64,000 bases of DNA, from NCBI RefSeq assembly GCF_014905175.1, contig NC_057793.1:18084669-18148668 (forward strand), in the 5' to 3' direction. The notes below the pieces were generated by a model. It was not told where the DNA came from. It did not search any database and was given only the letters and a program-made list of their open reading frames with translations. Position numbers and translations under genes: made by a program. Below, piece by piece: positions 1-9,809 of the stretch (position 1 is its first letter; each line of letters begins with the position of its first letter). The stretch comes from Aphidius gifuensis (taxonomy: Eukaryota > Arthropoda > Insecta > Hymenoptera > Braconidae).

Positions 1-209
1 TGAAATAGAAAAAAAAAATGTCGTAAATATATTCTTTTTTTTTTTTTTTTCAATAAAAAAAATTAGAGTTCGGTTGCTACGTGGTTACTATAATAAAAAT
101 GTATAATAAAATAAATAAATAAAAGTGTGTGTGTCTCAATACTTTTTTTTCTATATAATAATAATAAAAGTGAATCAGTGTACGAATTTTTTAATCGTTC
201 ATATTTTAG

Positions 210-852
210 AATTTAATCATCGAGATTCAAGTAAGATGATTACACATGGTCTTTTTGTTCAACCAGAAATAACGCATATTGATTATCAAAATGTTGAACT
301 GGAAAATTTGTTAAAAACAAAAATTAAATATATTGGTAATAATATATGAATTTTAATTATTTTTAGATTGAAAAAATATATTTTATTGATCCTTTTTATT
401 TATTCGTTTTTTTTCAGAAGTTAAAGCTTATTTAAAATCAATGTTATTAATGGAAGAAGGAGAGAAGTCTCATGGCTTAGGAAAAATTGTTGATCACAAA
501 GAAAACTACGTGTTGGTTAAAATTGTCGATTATCCAAAAGAAGATGAACGTTTAAAAATTGGTGTTGCTGTTAAAATCCGTGGAGTCATTTACGATGATC
601 GTAGGCATTCACTTTTGTATACTATTATCTCTTAATTTATTATTGTTTGTAAAAATTTTAATTTTTATATTTTCAGAAATACCAATTTTTCAAGTAAAAG
701 ATATGGACGACGTGGATGCGTTAGAAGAAAAAACGTTGCCAATTTCACAAGTCAGAAAAAGTTTTCAACGATTATCTGCTGTTGTTGAACGTCAAAAAAT
801 TGATAATGAAAATGATGATATTCAAATTAATAATATATTTGTACTCAATTAA
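210..852 (+). CDS. 3' exons of an unrecognised host gene
   Basis: Three exons can be joined with consistent phase: about 210-335, 418-600 and 677-852. The donors are GTAATAA at 336 and GTAGGC at 601. The acceptors are TTTTCAG at 411-417 and TTTTCAG at 670-676, with ATATTTTAG before 210. The reading frame stays open across both junctions and ends with TAA at 850-852. The product ends in a charged stretch and has a central part rich in V, K, I and D (around VLVKIVDYPKEDERLKIG) that could be a small beta fold. I do not recognise the family. The first exon shown may be internal, because the 5' part lies left of the window; ATG 237 is an alternative start. Clean GT-AG introns and phase conservation argue for a real cellular gene rather than transposon debris. 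Confidence 0.6.
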
Positions 853-1244
853 TTACATATAATAAATTATTAAAAAAAATTCGAGATAATTGATAATCAA
901 AATATTGATTATTGATAATTAAAAAAATATGTAAATATATATTATTTATAAATTTAAATTATATATATATATACTCTATGTATTGAAATAAAATAAAAAT
1001 ATAGAAATAAAAATTATTATTTTTTTCATTGAATAAAATGACATTTAAATAATAAAGTATGCTAAAATTAGTCTACCATTATGTTTTCTTTGAGATTCCT
1101 CAAATTATTTTTTGGTAAAAAATATAATAAATAATTTTTTTAACCTCATCTTTTGTATATAATTTATTTAATTGCTTTTTTTCTAATAAAAAAATGAGCA
1201 TCACAATTTTTCATTAGTTACAAATAAATCAATAAATAAACAAA
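853..1244. other. AT-rich 3' flank, no gene seen
   Basis: This is the 3' UTR and intergenic sequence after the first gene. It has TA runs near 960-972 and no open frame with coding character on either strand. Confidence 0.6.
987..992 (+). terminator. polyadenylation signal AATAAA
   Basis: AATAAA lies about 135 bases after the stop codon of the gene ending at 852. Further A-rich repeats of the same motif follow to about 1010. It is the first plausible poly(A) signal, but such AT-rich DNA makes chance matches common. Confidence 0.35.
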
Positions 1245-1465
1245 GTGTGTTAAAAAATATTAGAGCTTTTGATCTATCTCTTACTCGAGATACATAAAAA
1301 ATTTAAAAGCTTTCACAAAGTATTTATACTGTGTTGTGTCATAAAAATATAAAAAAGCAGTGTGTATCAAAATATTGAAGCTTTTAATTTATCTCTCTCT
1401 CGAGATAAATTCAAAATTCAAAAATTTGAAGAAAAACATTTGAATTGTGTTGTGTTGCCGTCAGA
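1245..1465. repeat. Two-unit diverged tandem repeat, about 115 bp
   Basis: Two copies (about 1245-1360 and 1362-1465) share the order TGTGT, AAAATATT, AGCTTTT, TATCTCT, CTCGAGATA, a T-rich segment and TGTGTTGTGT. Each copy contains a CTCGAGATA core next to a partly complementary TATCTCT, so each could fold. I see no coding content. Confidence 0.5.
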
Positions 1466-1492
1466 AGTACAACAACTAAACTAAGCTCTGAT

Positions 1493-2300
1493 CATCAAGA
1501 TTATAAAAAGGACATTGTTCTTTTTCTAAGTTTGCATGACATACGCATGTGCGTGATCATGCCTATAAAAGTGAAAAAAAATAAATACACTAAAGAAAGC
1601 ACCTAATGGCTGCTTTCGTTCATGAACTTAATGTTCAGAACATTGATGTGATCTCCATCAGCGCACGCGTAGGCACAGATGCGCAGAATTATTTATTTTT
1701 TTATAAATGGCTGTGCATTGGCGCCGGCAACCACTGGCATTACATATATTTTTAGGTTAGTACTTAGTACACAATTGTCGAGAAAAATATAAATATAATA
1801 CCGGCGCCAATGCACAGCCATTTTAATAATTCACATCAATGTTCTGAACATTAAGTTCATGAAAGAAAGCAGCCATTCTTTTCCCTGTTTATTTTCGCTC
1901 ATGCGCAATTAAATGCGCAGTTAGAAAAAAGTCAGTTTGCAACAGCGTAGGACATGAGAGGATTTATCAACCATGTTTTAATTCTCATTTTATAAGAATT
2001 ATTTGTTCGACGCCACTGCATGCTATCTTTCTGGTGTTTATTATTTTAAAATACAATTAGTTGAATGAGAATGATTAGTTGAATGAGAATGATCATACAC
2101 AGGCGCGTATTATGCAAAGATGAAGAGAGAACAATGGCGCCGAAAAATAATTATTAAAACATAGATGTACTACGCAGTTGCAAACGGACTTTTTGATGAC
2201 TGAGTATTTAACTACGAAAAAATAAATTTGAAGAAAAATAAACATCGATAAAGACAGCATAATATTTATGCGAAAAAAAAAATGTATATATGCAAACACG
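1493..2300. repeat. Degenerate copy of the 36-kb foldback family
   Basis: Segments at 1520-1600, 1880-2026 and 2090-2300 match pieces of the foldback at 36021-36512: the GCATGACA/GATCATGC block, the CAGTTTGCAACAGCGTAGGA block, and the TGTACTACGC(A/T)GTTGCAAAC block in reverse. The arms are interrupted by a separate hairpin (1606-1875) and have diverged. The short open frame on the minus strand here is a by-product of the repeat. Confidence 0.55.
1606..1875. mobile_element. Hairpin MITE nested in a foldback copy
   Basis: The outer arms 1606-1651 and 1831-1875 are reverse complements (ATGGCTGCTTTC ... GAAAGCAGCCAT). An inner arm pair, 1706-1726 and 1801-1821 (ATGGCTGTGCATTGGCGC and its complement), is also almost perfect. 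The whole unit would fold into one long stem. It has no coding capacity. I could not assign a target-site duplication. Confidence 0.6.
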
Positions 2301-2337
2301 CGCCGAAGGCGCGTTATCGGTCTCGTATAAAAAAAAA

Positions 2338-3960
2338 ACAGATTTTTTAGAAGTATACTTTTCTTTTAAACTTCAAAATCATTTTCAGAAATTGCGCTTT
2401 TCTTGAAATTCTTATAAAACCTTACCGCACTCTGACAAACATTATAAAACCAAAATCAGATCAAAGCATTATGGCTGCCAAGTCCAGAGCAATTCACAAC
2501 CTTATAAAATAAAAATTGAGCAATAATAGTAGAATGGTGTGAAAGAACCTTTATTTATATCATATACAGTATTCAATATCGCATCGTTGGTGCTACAGTA
2601 TTCAATATCGCAGCGATGGTGCGCGCGCCATATGCCGTTGGGATATAGGCGCGAATCCTACTCATCAGGAGTGCTAATGTGTGCTAATATACAACATACA
2701 CATGCTTACTGATAAACGTAACCTTTTGTTTATACACTTTTTTGTCTTTATCGTGCCCTTGTTTCTTGTGCCTTTTGGAATATATTATTTGATTGATGTG
2801 AAAAATATTCTGTCTTCTGATCATCTTATAAATTAATTGAATCTTTTTAATAAAAATAAAAACAGATTTTTGAGATGTATACCTTTTTTTTAAACTTTAA
2901 AATCATTTTCAGAAATTGCGTTTTTCTTGAAGATTATTTAAAACTTTACTGCACTCTGACAAATATTATGAAACCAAATCAGATCAAAGCAATATGGTTT
3001 CCAAGTCCAGAGCAATTTGACAACATTATAAAAATGAAATTGTGCAAGGTAGTAGTAGATGGTGTGGGAAACCTTTATATTTACCACAGTATCCAATACG
3101 CATCGATGGCGCAAATTGAATAATGATACTTTAAGCTATGTTCCCAAGTCACATGTTATTATTTATTTTTTTTTCCATTAAGTTTAATGAGTTTTTTTTT
3201 TTACATCATGTGTAAACAAAAATATAAAATATTTTTATTTACGAAAGGATTTATTTTCGATTATCTAAATCAGCTGCCAGAAGCATCGGTCTATAGAGCA
3301 AGAAAGCTAACATATTTAGATGGTGTGAAAAAACCTTTATATATGTCAGTATAGTATTCAATATCGCATCGATGGCGCGAATCAAATAATGATACTTCAA
3401 CCTATGTTCCCAAGTCTCATGTTGTTATTGTTTATTTTTCTTTTCGTCAAGTTTAATGAGTTTTTTTTTTTACAGGATATGTAAATAGAAATATAAAATA
3501 TTTTTATTTACGAAATTATTTATGAAAGGATTTATTTTTCGATATCAAAATCAGCTGCTGAAAGCATCTGTCTATAGAGCAAAAAAACTAACATATTTAG
3601 ATGGTGTATAAAATCCTTTATATATGTCAGTATAGTATTTAATATCGCATCGATGGTGCGTGCACCATATGTTGTTGGGATATAGGCGCGAATCCCAGGT
3701 CTGTAAAGTTAGCACATACATTTATAGCACAATCAAACCAGACTATAAAAAACGAAAAAAAACGCACAAAAATTGCGGATTCCGCAAAAAAAACGCATAT
3801 AATTCGCACGTAACTCCTGATATAGTCCGGTTTGATTGTGCTAACTTCACATACCTGCAAATCCTGTCATGCTAATCATGCTAATATATACAACATACAC
3901 ATGTTTCCTGATGAACGTAACCTTTTGTTTATATATCTTTTCGTATTTATTGTGCTTTTG
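2338..3960. repeat. Array of diverged direct repeats
   Basis: A roughly 250-330 bp unit starting AACAGATTTTT(G/T)AGA occurs at 2338 and 2862. It continues with CACTCTGACAAA, CAGATCAAAGCA and AAGTCCAGAGCAATT. Shorter units starting near AGCATC(G/T)GTCTATAGAGCAA occur at 3280 and 3562. The block TTGGGATATAGGCGCGAATCC recurs at 2638 and 3674. Each unit contains a conserved TTCAATATCGCATCGATGG word. No intact gene is visible; the open frame at 2875-3123 lies within one repeat unit. Confidence 0.6.
3696..3857. mobile_element. 162-bp palindromic MITE
   Basis: The left end CAGGTCTGTAAAGTTAGCAC and the right end GTGCTAACTTCACATACCTG are reverse complements with few mismatches. Further inside, AATCAAACCAGACTATA pairs with TATAGTCCGGTTTGATT. 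Flanks are CGAATCC and CAAATCC, a possible 7-bp duplication with one mismatch. The paralogous repeat at about 2660 lacks the insertion and so gives an empty-site comparison. Confidence 0.7.
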
Positions 3961-4206
3961 GGAATATATATATATTATTATGTTATTATATAAAAAATAT
4001 TCATAATTATATATTTATTTGATTTGAATTTGGATATTAATTGTCAAGGTAATTAATATTATAATAATACAATAAATAAATAATATCAATATAGATTGAT
4101 GCATATAATAATTAAGTAAATTTTATAAATTTGTATTGTGTGCAATTGTGTGATATTTTGGTGACAATTTATTTACATTTACAAATGAAAAACAATATAA
4201 GAAAAG

Positions 4207-4587
4207 AATGAAATTAAATGTAACCAGTGCAATAAAATTTTTAGTGGAAAAAGAAGTCTTCATGCTTATACAAGTTGAATTCATAAAATTGAGCTGGTTA
4301 AGACAATAACTGAAAACGAAACTTGTGTATACTGGGATGAAGAATATGCAAATAAAACAAACTTGTATTCACATTGTCATCAAGTCTCAGAGTATCAAAC
4401 TATAAATTGTCCATTCGTAGGTTGTGATGAATCTGTGAATATATATGAGTATACTTATTTAAAACTGAGAAAACACATTTGAAACAAGCATCATTATCCA
4501 GTGAAGATGGAAGAATTCGCTTTTCTTAATGATGATAGTGATTACAATGTTATTTGTTCATTTATTCATTTCAATAATAATAATTAG
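4207..4587 (+). pseudogene. Decayed C2H2 zinc-finger gene fragment
   Basis: One reading frame of 127 codons carries zinc-finger-like spacing: CNQCNKIFSGKRSLHAY, then CVYWDEEYANKTNLYSHCH, then CPFVGCDE ... LRKH followed by NKHH. Two in-frame stops interrupt it, one after HAYTS and one after LRKHI. No start codon or promoter is evident. It is probably a relic of a host or transposon-borne C2H2 gene. Confidence 0.5.
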
Positions 4588-4897
4588 TGTGATATTTTCT
4601 AATATAAATTATATTTATTCATTGTAAAATATATTATTTATACAGATTTCATGGATTGGAAGGGTAGAGTTAAAACTAAAAAGGCTGCACCTTTATAATA
4701 AAAGATACGAAAAGCAGAGTTTTGGTAATTCCAACACCAAAAGACAATACATCTGCAACTGCAACTTTAAAAAATTCAAAACCACTGTATGTCCATCTAT
4801 GACGGATGTTACAGGTGTTAAAGATCCTGACAATAATAATCAAAGTAAGGGTGCGAACTCACGACAAGCTAAAATTTCCACTTATAAACATGGCGGC

Positions 4898-5621
4898 TGT
4901 TACGTGACAGGTTTATTTTGTTTATTAAAATAATTTAATTGAACTTAAAAGAAAATTAACATTAAATTATTTAAATACATGAATAAACAAGTCACTAAAC
5001 AATTATTAATTTTACCTAATTTTGTTATTCCCTACAGGGTAACAGGATTTAGAAAAGGAAAATGTGTAAGAATTTGTAAATACCTTGATGTTGTAAATGT
5101 GTACTTCCAGTATAAATGTTGAGAGTGTCAAAATGGATGATCGCCCAGATGTTGAATGAACTGTATAGCACACACTAGTATTTGATTTTACAACGATGTT
5201 TGAATTGATTTATGAGTGAATGAAATAATTAAATAAAAATGATTGAACTTTTAATTAAATGGTTTATTGAATAAAAATATAAGTTACAAGTTTGAAGGTG
5301 AAACGATGAGTCTCTTGACTTAAAAAAATTAACGTTTTTATAAACTTGAAATTAGCCCAAAAACATTGGTGGGATTGAACTCTTGTTCAATAATAATTTT
5401 TGTATCTCACGATAGTCAGCAAAATTATAGCTGAATATCGTGGACTAAATAACTTTAATTAAATTTATTGTTTTATTATGATTTTAAATAGTCAGCGAAA
5501 AATACTAAGTTTATTGCCCCGATATATGATATTTTATTGTGAAATTAAAATTAATTATTTATTTTACTATTCTTGATTTAAATTATTTTATACAAACGTT
5601 GCTCAATATGAATACGTCACA
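4898..5621 (-). repeat. 3' LTR (724 bp) of the env-bearing element
   Basis: It matches 16154-16877 base for base apart from a few substitutions. Its outer edge (left on the + strand) is TGTTACGTGACAGG and its inner edge (right) is ATACGTCACA. Internal words such as GTTATTCCCTACAGGG recur in the LTRs at 27885-28891 and, reversed, 34882-35298. Confidence 0.9.
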
Positions 5622-5631
5622 ACTCCCCCCC
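5622..5631 (-). promoter_or_regulatory. Polypurine tract next to the 3' LTR
   Basis: On the element's strand this reads GGGGGGGAGT directly before the LTR (TGTGACG). It is the expected plus-strand primer for reverse transcription. A G-run of the same kind lies beside the LTR ending at 28891. Confidence 0.8.
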
Positions 5632-5639
5632 AATAAAAG

Positions 5640-5670
5640 TCGTTGTCTGTCTGTAAAACGACTGCAACGA
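5640..5670 (-). promoter_or_regulatory. Conserved stem-loop upstream of the polypurine tract
   Basis: On the element's strand TCGTTG ... CAACGA forms the base of a hairpin with an inner CAGTC/GACAG stem and an 8-nt loop. The same structure occurs at 28911-28941 at the same place in a diverged element, with loop and inner stem bases changed. Conservation in otherwise diverged AT-rich sequence suggests a cis-acting RNA role; which one is unknown. Confidence 0.5.
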
Positions 5671-6367
5671 ATAAAGTAAAAAAATTTTGTAAAATTTACT
5701 ATTAATTGTTTTGACAATAATAATTTTTTTGTATTGATTAGTTTTTCTTCTCTTTTTTTTTTTTTTTTTTATTATATATTTTTATTTCTTCATGACATTT
5801 TAAATTTCTCCGTCAAACAACACGTAGTTAGAAAATATATTTCTTGAAAATTGACATAACTATAATTTGATGATGTTGGTAATTAATATTTTTTCTACAT
5901 TTTACCTCATTCTTTTTTTTTTTTTTTTTTAAAAAAAAGAGAATTATCAGCGGTGTAAATGATTCTGTTGATTATTATATTTTTTTTTTTATTAATAAAT
6001 GGAATGTTGAGTTTAATTTTATTGTGCGTTTAAATCGGTTTTAATTAAAATGTCTTCGATCAAACAAAAATATTTACAAGTTAAACATAAATCAATATGA
6101 AATTAAAAAATTAAAAAAAAATTTTAGAATTTTTTCTTTGATATGAAGAACTTTACTTTGAGGTTTTGATTAAATTAATGATATTTTATCCCTTATAAAA
6201 ATTTAATATATTCGTATATTATAAAAAAAGTATATTAAAAAAAATTTATTAATATATCATTTCCCATAAAAAAAATATAAAGTTATTATATTATCTCCCG
6301 TAAAAATTTATTAAAATATTCCCAAAAAGAAAAATAATAAAAAATAAAAATTAATAAAATGTATGTC
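5671..6367 (-). other. Non-coding 3' region of the LTR element
   Basis: AT-rich, with T runs at about 5753-5770 and 5911-5931. No open frame with coding character. It separates the accessory gene's stop from the polypurine tract. Confidence 0.6.
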
Positions 6368-7108
6368 TTAGAATTTACTAGCAAATTTAATTTTGATGAA
6401 CTCAAGGTCAGCTTGGTTCTTGATCCATCCAATCATCCCGTGGTCAACTCCAATGGTTATCAGCTTCCCTCTTTGATTCAGAATTTTGGCTGCTGCTTCG
6501 ATTTCTTCTCCACTGATATATAATTCTTCAATTCCCAAATATGTTAACTCCGTGTTTTTCAAAAAATAGTTTCGTAACCCTCGAAGAGTGACTTGTGTCA
6601 TACTCACATCCACTTCACTTAAATTTGGAAACTTCATCAAGGTCCAATCGTCTACATTATTCACATTATAAACACTAAACCCTTTTAAATTTTTAAACTT
6701 GTCCAATATTTCCAACACTGTTTCATTATTTATATCATTTCCACTAATATCGAATTTTTTTAAATGATTTAATGTATTTGCCACAATTATATATTCTTGA
6801 TTATCTAAATACACTCCCGACAAGGTCAACTCTTCAAGCTTTTTACAGTCTAATGTTAAGGAAATAAATTTATTTGTTAAAAAATACCCATTAAATGCCA
6901 ATTTCATTGATTTATCTCTATTTTTTTTTAACAAATATTTTGCATGTTTTTTACTAATTTTACCGGTATTTAATTCCAATTTATTTACTGAAAAAAGTTC
7001 TTTACCCCTCTTTTTATTATTGTTATTTAGATATATAAACTTCTACTTTTCATCCCATGTTAAATATTTATTCACTTCACTAATGTCATACACTGATAAT
7101 TTATCCAT
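6368..7108 (-). pseudogene. F-box/LRR-like accessory gene after env
   Basis: The frame runs from ATG 7108 to a stop at 6368 and would encode about 246 residues, with one in-frame TAG at 7045-7043 (codon 22). Past that stop 203 codons are open (6979-6368). The N-terminus (YDISEVNKYLTWDEK) resembles a short F-box-like helix pair and aligns with the start of the ORF at 59551 (LENICKYLTLAEK). The rest has leucine-rich repeats of the cysteine-free type: LEELTLSG, LKKFDISGN, LKGFSV, LSEVDVS, LTYLGIEELYIS. A C-terminal block LGIEEL(Y/F)(I/L)S ... LEF recurs in the ORF at 30244-30636. It lies between env and the 3' LTR, where errantiviruses normally carry nothing. The F-box assignment is inference; the LRR pattern is visible. 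Confidence 0.65.
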
Positions 7109-7708
7109 TTTAAAAAAAAAATTTATTTTTGCAGACACTTTTTTTTTTATAATTTTATATGTTTATTAATTAAATTCAATGTCAAGGTTTTTTTTACACT
7201 GCACTCAATTAATGAGCGTCAGGCGTAGCCCGTGATGCGCTCCCCTCTTTCTTTTATTTTTAAACCGCGATGTATGCACTCACTGTCTTGTCCTTGAATG
7301 TTGTCTCACTCTAATTAGATGCACCGTACTTTCTCCTTACGTTGTTTAATTACAGGTGAATCTCCCCTTCTCGTTGTCTCCGCTTTGTGCTGAACTTCTC
7401 CATCATGACCACTGTTTGAAGCATTGTCTCGCAGGTTTTAATTTAATCAATAATATTTCTTAATTTGTGTATATATTTTGTAGAAGCGACGTTGCCAATT
7501 CACTCTATTGTCTTCATTCTGAACTCCATTGGAATGTCCGTCGTTGCATCCAGTAGTATAATTGTATTATGTATATATTTTGTATGTGTCCTTGATTTGA
7601 TATACAGTGTATATGTGAATAGTATGTTGTATGATATGTAATTTAATTGTTTTTATGTTGTTTTGATAGTGTTTTTAAATGGATCATTTGGATAGGTATT
7701 GAATAAAT
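7109..7708 (-). other. Spacer between env and the accessory gene
   Basis: There is no open frame of note. It contains the words GCGACGTTGCCA near 7486 and a run of CT-rich segments. A comparable spacer with GGCGACGTTGCCAGTTACC is found at 59552-60412 between the second env and its LRR ORF, so the spacer itself is shared by the family. Confidence 0.5.
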
Positions 7709-9661
7709 TTATTGTTTATCGTATTTAAATTTTCTAGGAGGAATAGGAGGCATTTGTTTTTCTTTTTCTACAGTATTAGAGTCGGTGTCTTCCATTTCAA
7801 GATCTATAGTACTATTATTTTTATTTGTAATTTCTTTATCTTTTTCTTTCTGATTTTTTTGTTGTGCTTGGTGTAAAAATAGAACAGTTAATGATTCCCA
7901 CATGGCTCCCAATAACCGAGTACTCCACCCCCAAACCTGATAAATTGTATAACCTTGAATAATTGTATTTAATACTAATTTTACTACATGTAACAGGTAC
8001 ATTATTCCAATAATTCCTGACGTTGCTGTCCCGAATAATAAAAATTTTTCCAAATATTTTTTTGTTTTTTCTTCTATGAATTGACTAAAACTATTTGTAT
8101 TAAATAAATTTTCCATATGTAGATTTTCCGAATGAATAAATTCTCCCATAGCACCCCGTACTATTGAACTCATGACTACTGGTATTTCTAATCTTTGCAT
8201 AATTCTTTTTCCTAATTTCATTGTATCGCTATGACTATATATTCCGTCATTGGCTATATTCCCTAATTTATTATATTTCCAATCTTTTACAATATCTACT
8301 GAAATTTCTCCTGGTGTGGGTGCAATCATTGATTGTGGGTTAAAATAATACCAATTATTATTAATTTTATATCCGGTTGGTAACAAAGAATTACAGTCAA
8401 TTGGTGTGGCTTTAGTAATTAACATATGTGTTTTTGGTGTTAAAAAATAACTTTGATTATTACAAGTCACAGGAACTTCTTGGTAACATGTCGCTGTCTG
8501 TCTATGTACGCAATTTATTTTTGGGCATTCTATTATATGAATTAGTTCCCCTGCAATAATTGCTTGGTAACCCCGTTTTTTCATTAATTGATATGCAAAT
8601 AAATCTGGGTGAGATGGTGCTGTGATTAAAGCTTGCTGCAAAATATTTCTTTCTGTTTCACAATTTCTAATTCTAGTATAATGGTATAAACTTGTCATTT
8701 GAGTACGTATGTGTCTTTCAACATAAATGAATTTAGCGTTAATATATAAAAATAAATCTAAATCGTCAGTGTTTAATTTACTTTTGGTGGGAAAAGAATT
8801 TCCGGGTGTATTTTCAACTATAAATATTTTAGGAATTTCTGTACGTAAAACCAAATATCCACAAATTTTCATTCTCGATGCTGCTACTAATGCAAAAGTT
8901 GATTGTTCGTTTTCGGCTATAAAGACTTCCGGTTCGTCTTCAGTTGCTGTTAATTTTTTTGCTCTACCTTCATACATAATTTTATATTTATTAAATTCAC
9001 ATTGATCCCCAGTCTCTACATTCCAAAATACGTGTTTCCCGTTAGCTAAAATACAATGACCAATCTCATATTTACATCTCTCTCCTTGTCTAAATACTAC
9101 TTCATTAGTTAATAAATCAACCGATCCCTCATATCTATCATAACTAATTTTTAAAACCCCTTGAACTGTAACCTCTTTATATGACCCAAACGAATCCGAA
9201 TAATCCGCACCTTTACAAGTACCATCTTGTTCTAATGACCCAGCTAAATTGATATCCGTTGAAGTTATTCCTCTAATTCTAACATCTGAAACAGTTTTAT
9301 CATCCGAATATTTATAAATTCCGAAATTTATTAATGTATCACAACTTTCTCTAGTTAATTCTTTAAATATTGTTCTTTGAAAATTTGGAACTACGCTAAC
9401 GTGACTCCACATACCACAACGCGTTACCGTACGTGTCAATTCGACCGCGCATTCATTAATTTTTACTTCCCTGAAATCTGATATTTGCATGAGTTTAATA
9501 TTTACTATTGTCTCGTTAGGTATAATTCGTTTAATGTCGCATTTTTGTACATTGAGTAGTGAAAATGTAGAAATGTTTATTCCCCCGTGACCACAGTCGT
9601 ATCCCTCCCATCCGAGTGCAAGTTGGATTTGAAGAATTGACCAAAATGTAAACCAAATCAT
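7709..9661 (-). CDS. env: Envelope glycoprotein, intact
   Basis: This 650-residue open frame has an N-terminal signal peptide (about residues 1-17, hydrophobic, ending near ALGWEG). A cysteine-rich ectodomain follows, including CGHGGINISTFSLLNVQKC and RCGMWSHV motifs. The membrane-spanning stretch is near residues 540-575 (GIIGIMYLLHVVKLVL). The charged cytoplasmic tail of roughly 75 residues ends close to PPIPPRKF, which fits a PxxPxR SH3-ligand pattern. The overall pattern recalls the glycoproteins that some insect LTR elements share with chuvirus-like RNA viruses rather than the usual baculovirus-F-like errantivirus env; that is my recollection of family motifs and needs an HMM search. A splice acceptor sits three bases before the ATG, so expression from a spliced subgenomic RNA is likely. 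No stops or frameshifts are seen, unlike gag and pol of this copy. Confidence 0.8.
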   Translation of the reverse strand: MIWFTFWSILQIQLALGWEGYDCGHGGINISTFSLLNVQKCDIKRIIPNETIVNIKLMQISDFREVKINECAVELTRTVTRCGMWSHVSVVPNFQRTIFKELTRESCDTLINFGIYKYSDDKTVSDVRIRGITSTDINLAGSLEQDGTCKGADYSDSFGSYKEVTVQGVLKISYDRYEGSVDLLTNEVVFRQGERCKYEIGHCILANGKHVFWNVETGDQCEFNKYKIMYEGRAKKLTATEDEPEVFIAENEQSTFALVAASRMKICGYLVLRTEIPKIFIVENTPGNSFPTKSKLNTDDLDLFLYINAKFIYVERHIRTQMTSLYHYTRIRNCETERNILQQALITAPSHPDLFAYQLMKKRGYQAIIAGELIHIIECPKINCVHRQTATCYQEVPVTCNNQSYFLTPKTHMLITKATPIDCNSLLPTGYKINNNWYYFNPQSMIAPTPGEISVDIVKDWKYNKLGNIANDGIYSHSDTMKLGKRIMQRLEIPVVMSSIVRGAMGEFIHSENLHMENLFNTNSFSQFIEEKTKKYLEKFLLFGTATSGIIGIMYLLHVVKLVLNTIIQGYTIYQVWGWSTRLLGAMWESLTVLFLHQAQQKNQKEKDKEITNKNNSTIDLEMEDTDSNTVEKEKQMPPIPPRKFKYDKQ

Positions 9662-9680
9662 TTTCTGAAATTTATTTTAA
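9662..9680 (-). promoter_or_regulatory. Splice acceptor before env
   Basis: On the minus strand AAATTTCAG ends at 9665, three bases before the env ATG at 9661. The related env at 61735 has ATATTTCAG one base before its ATG. Conservation in two diverged copies supports a functional acceptor for env mRNA. Confidence 0.6.
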
Positions 9681-9809
9681 AAAAAATTTTTATGATGCTG
9701 AATTGTTTAATATATTTTTTTTTTTGTTAAATATTGTCAGTAAAATTTTGTCAGTCAAAAAAAAAATTGTTAGTAGACAAGTTAAATTGAATTATTTTGT
9801 TAAGTTATG

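Noticed and set aside
5016..5045. Resemblance of CCCTACAGGGTAAC in the LTR to a homing-endonuclease site
   Set aside because: Only partial similarity, and the word is an LTR-conserved module in three related LTRs, so a retroelement function is the simpler reading.
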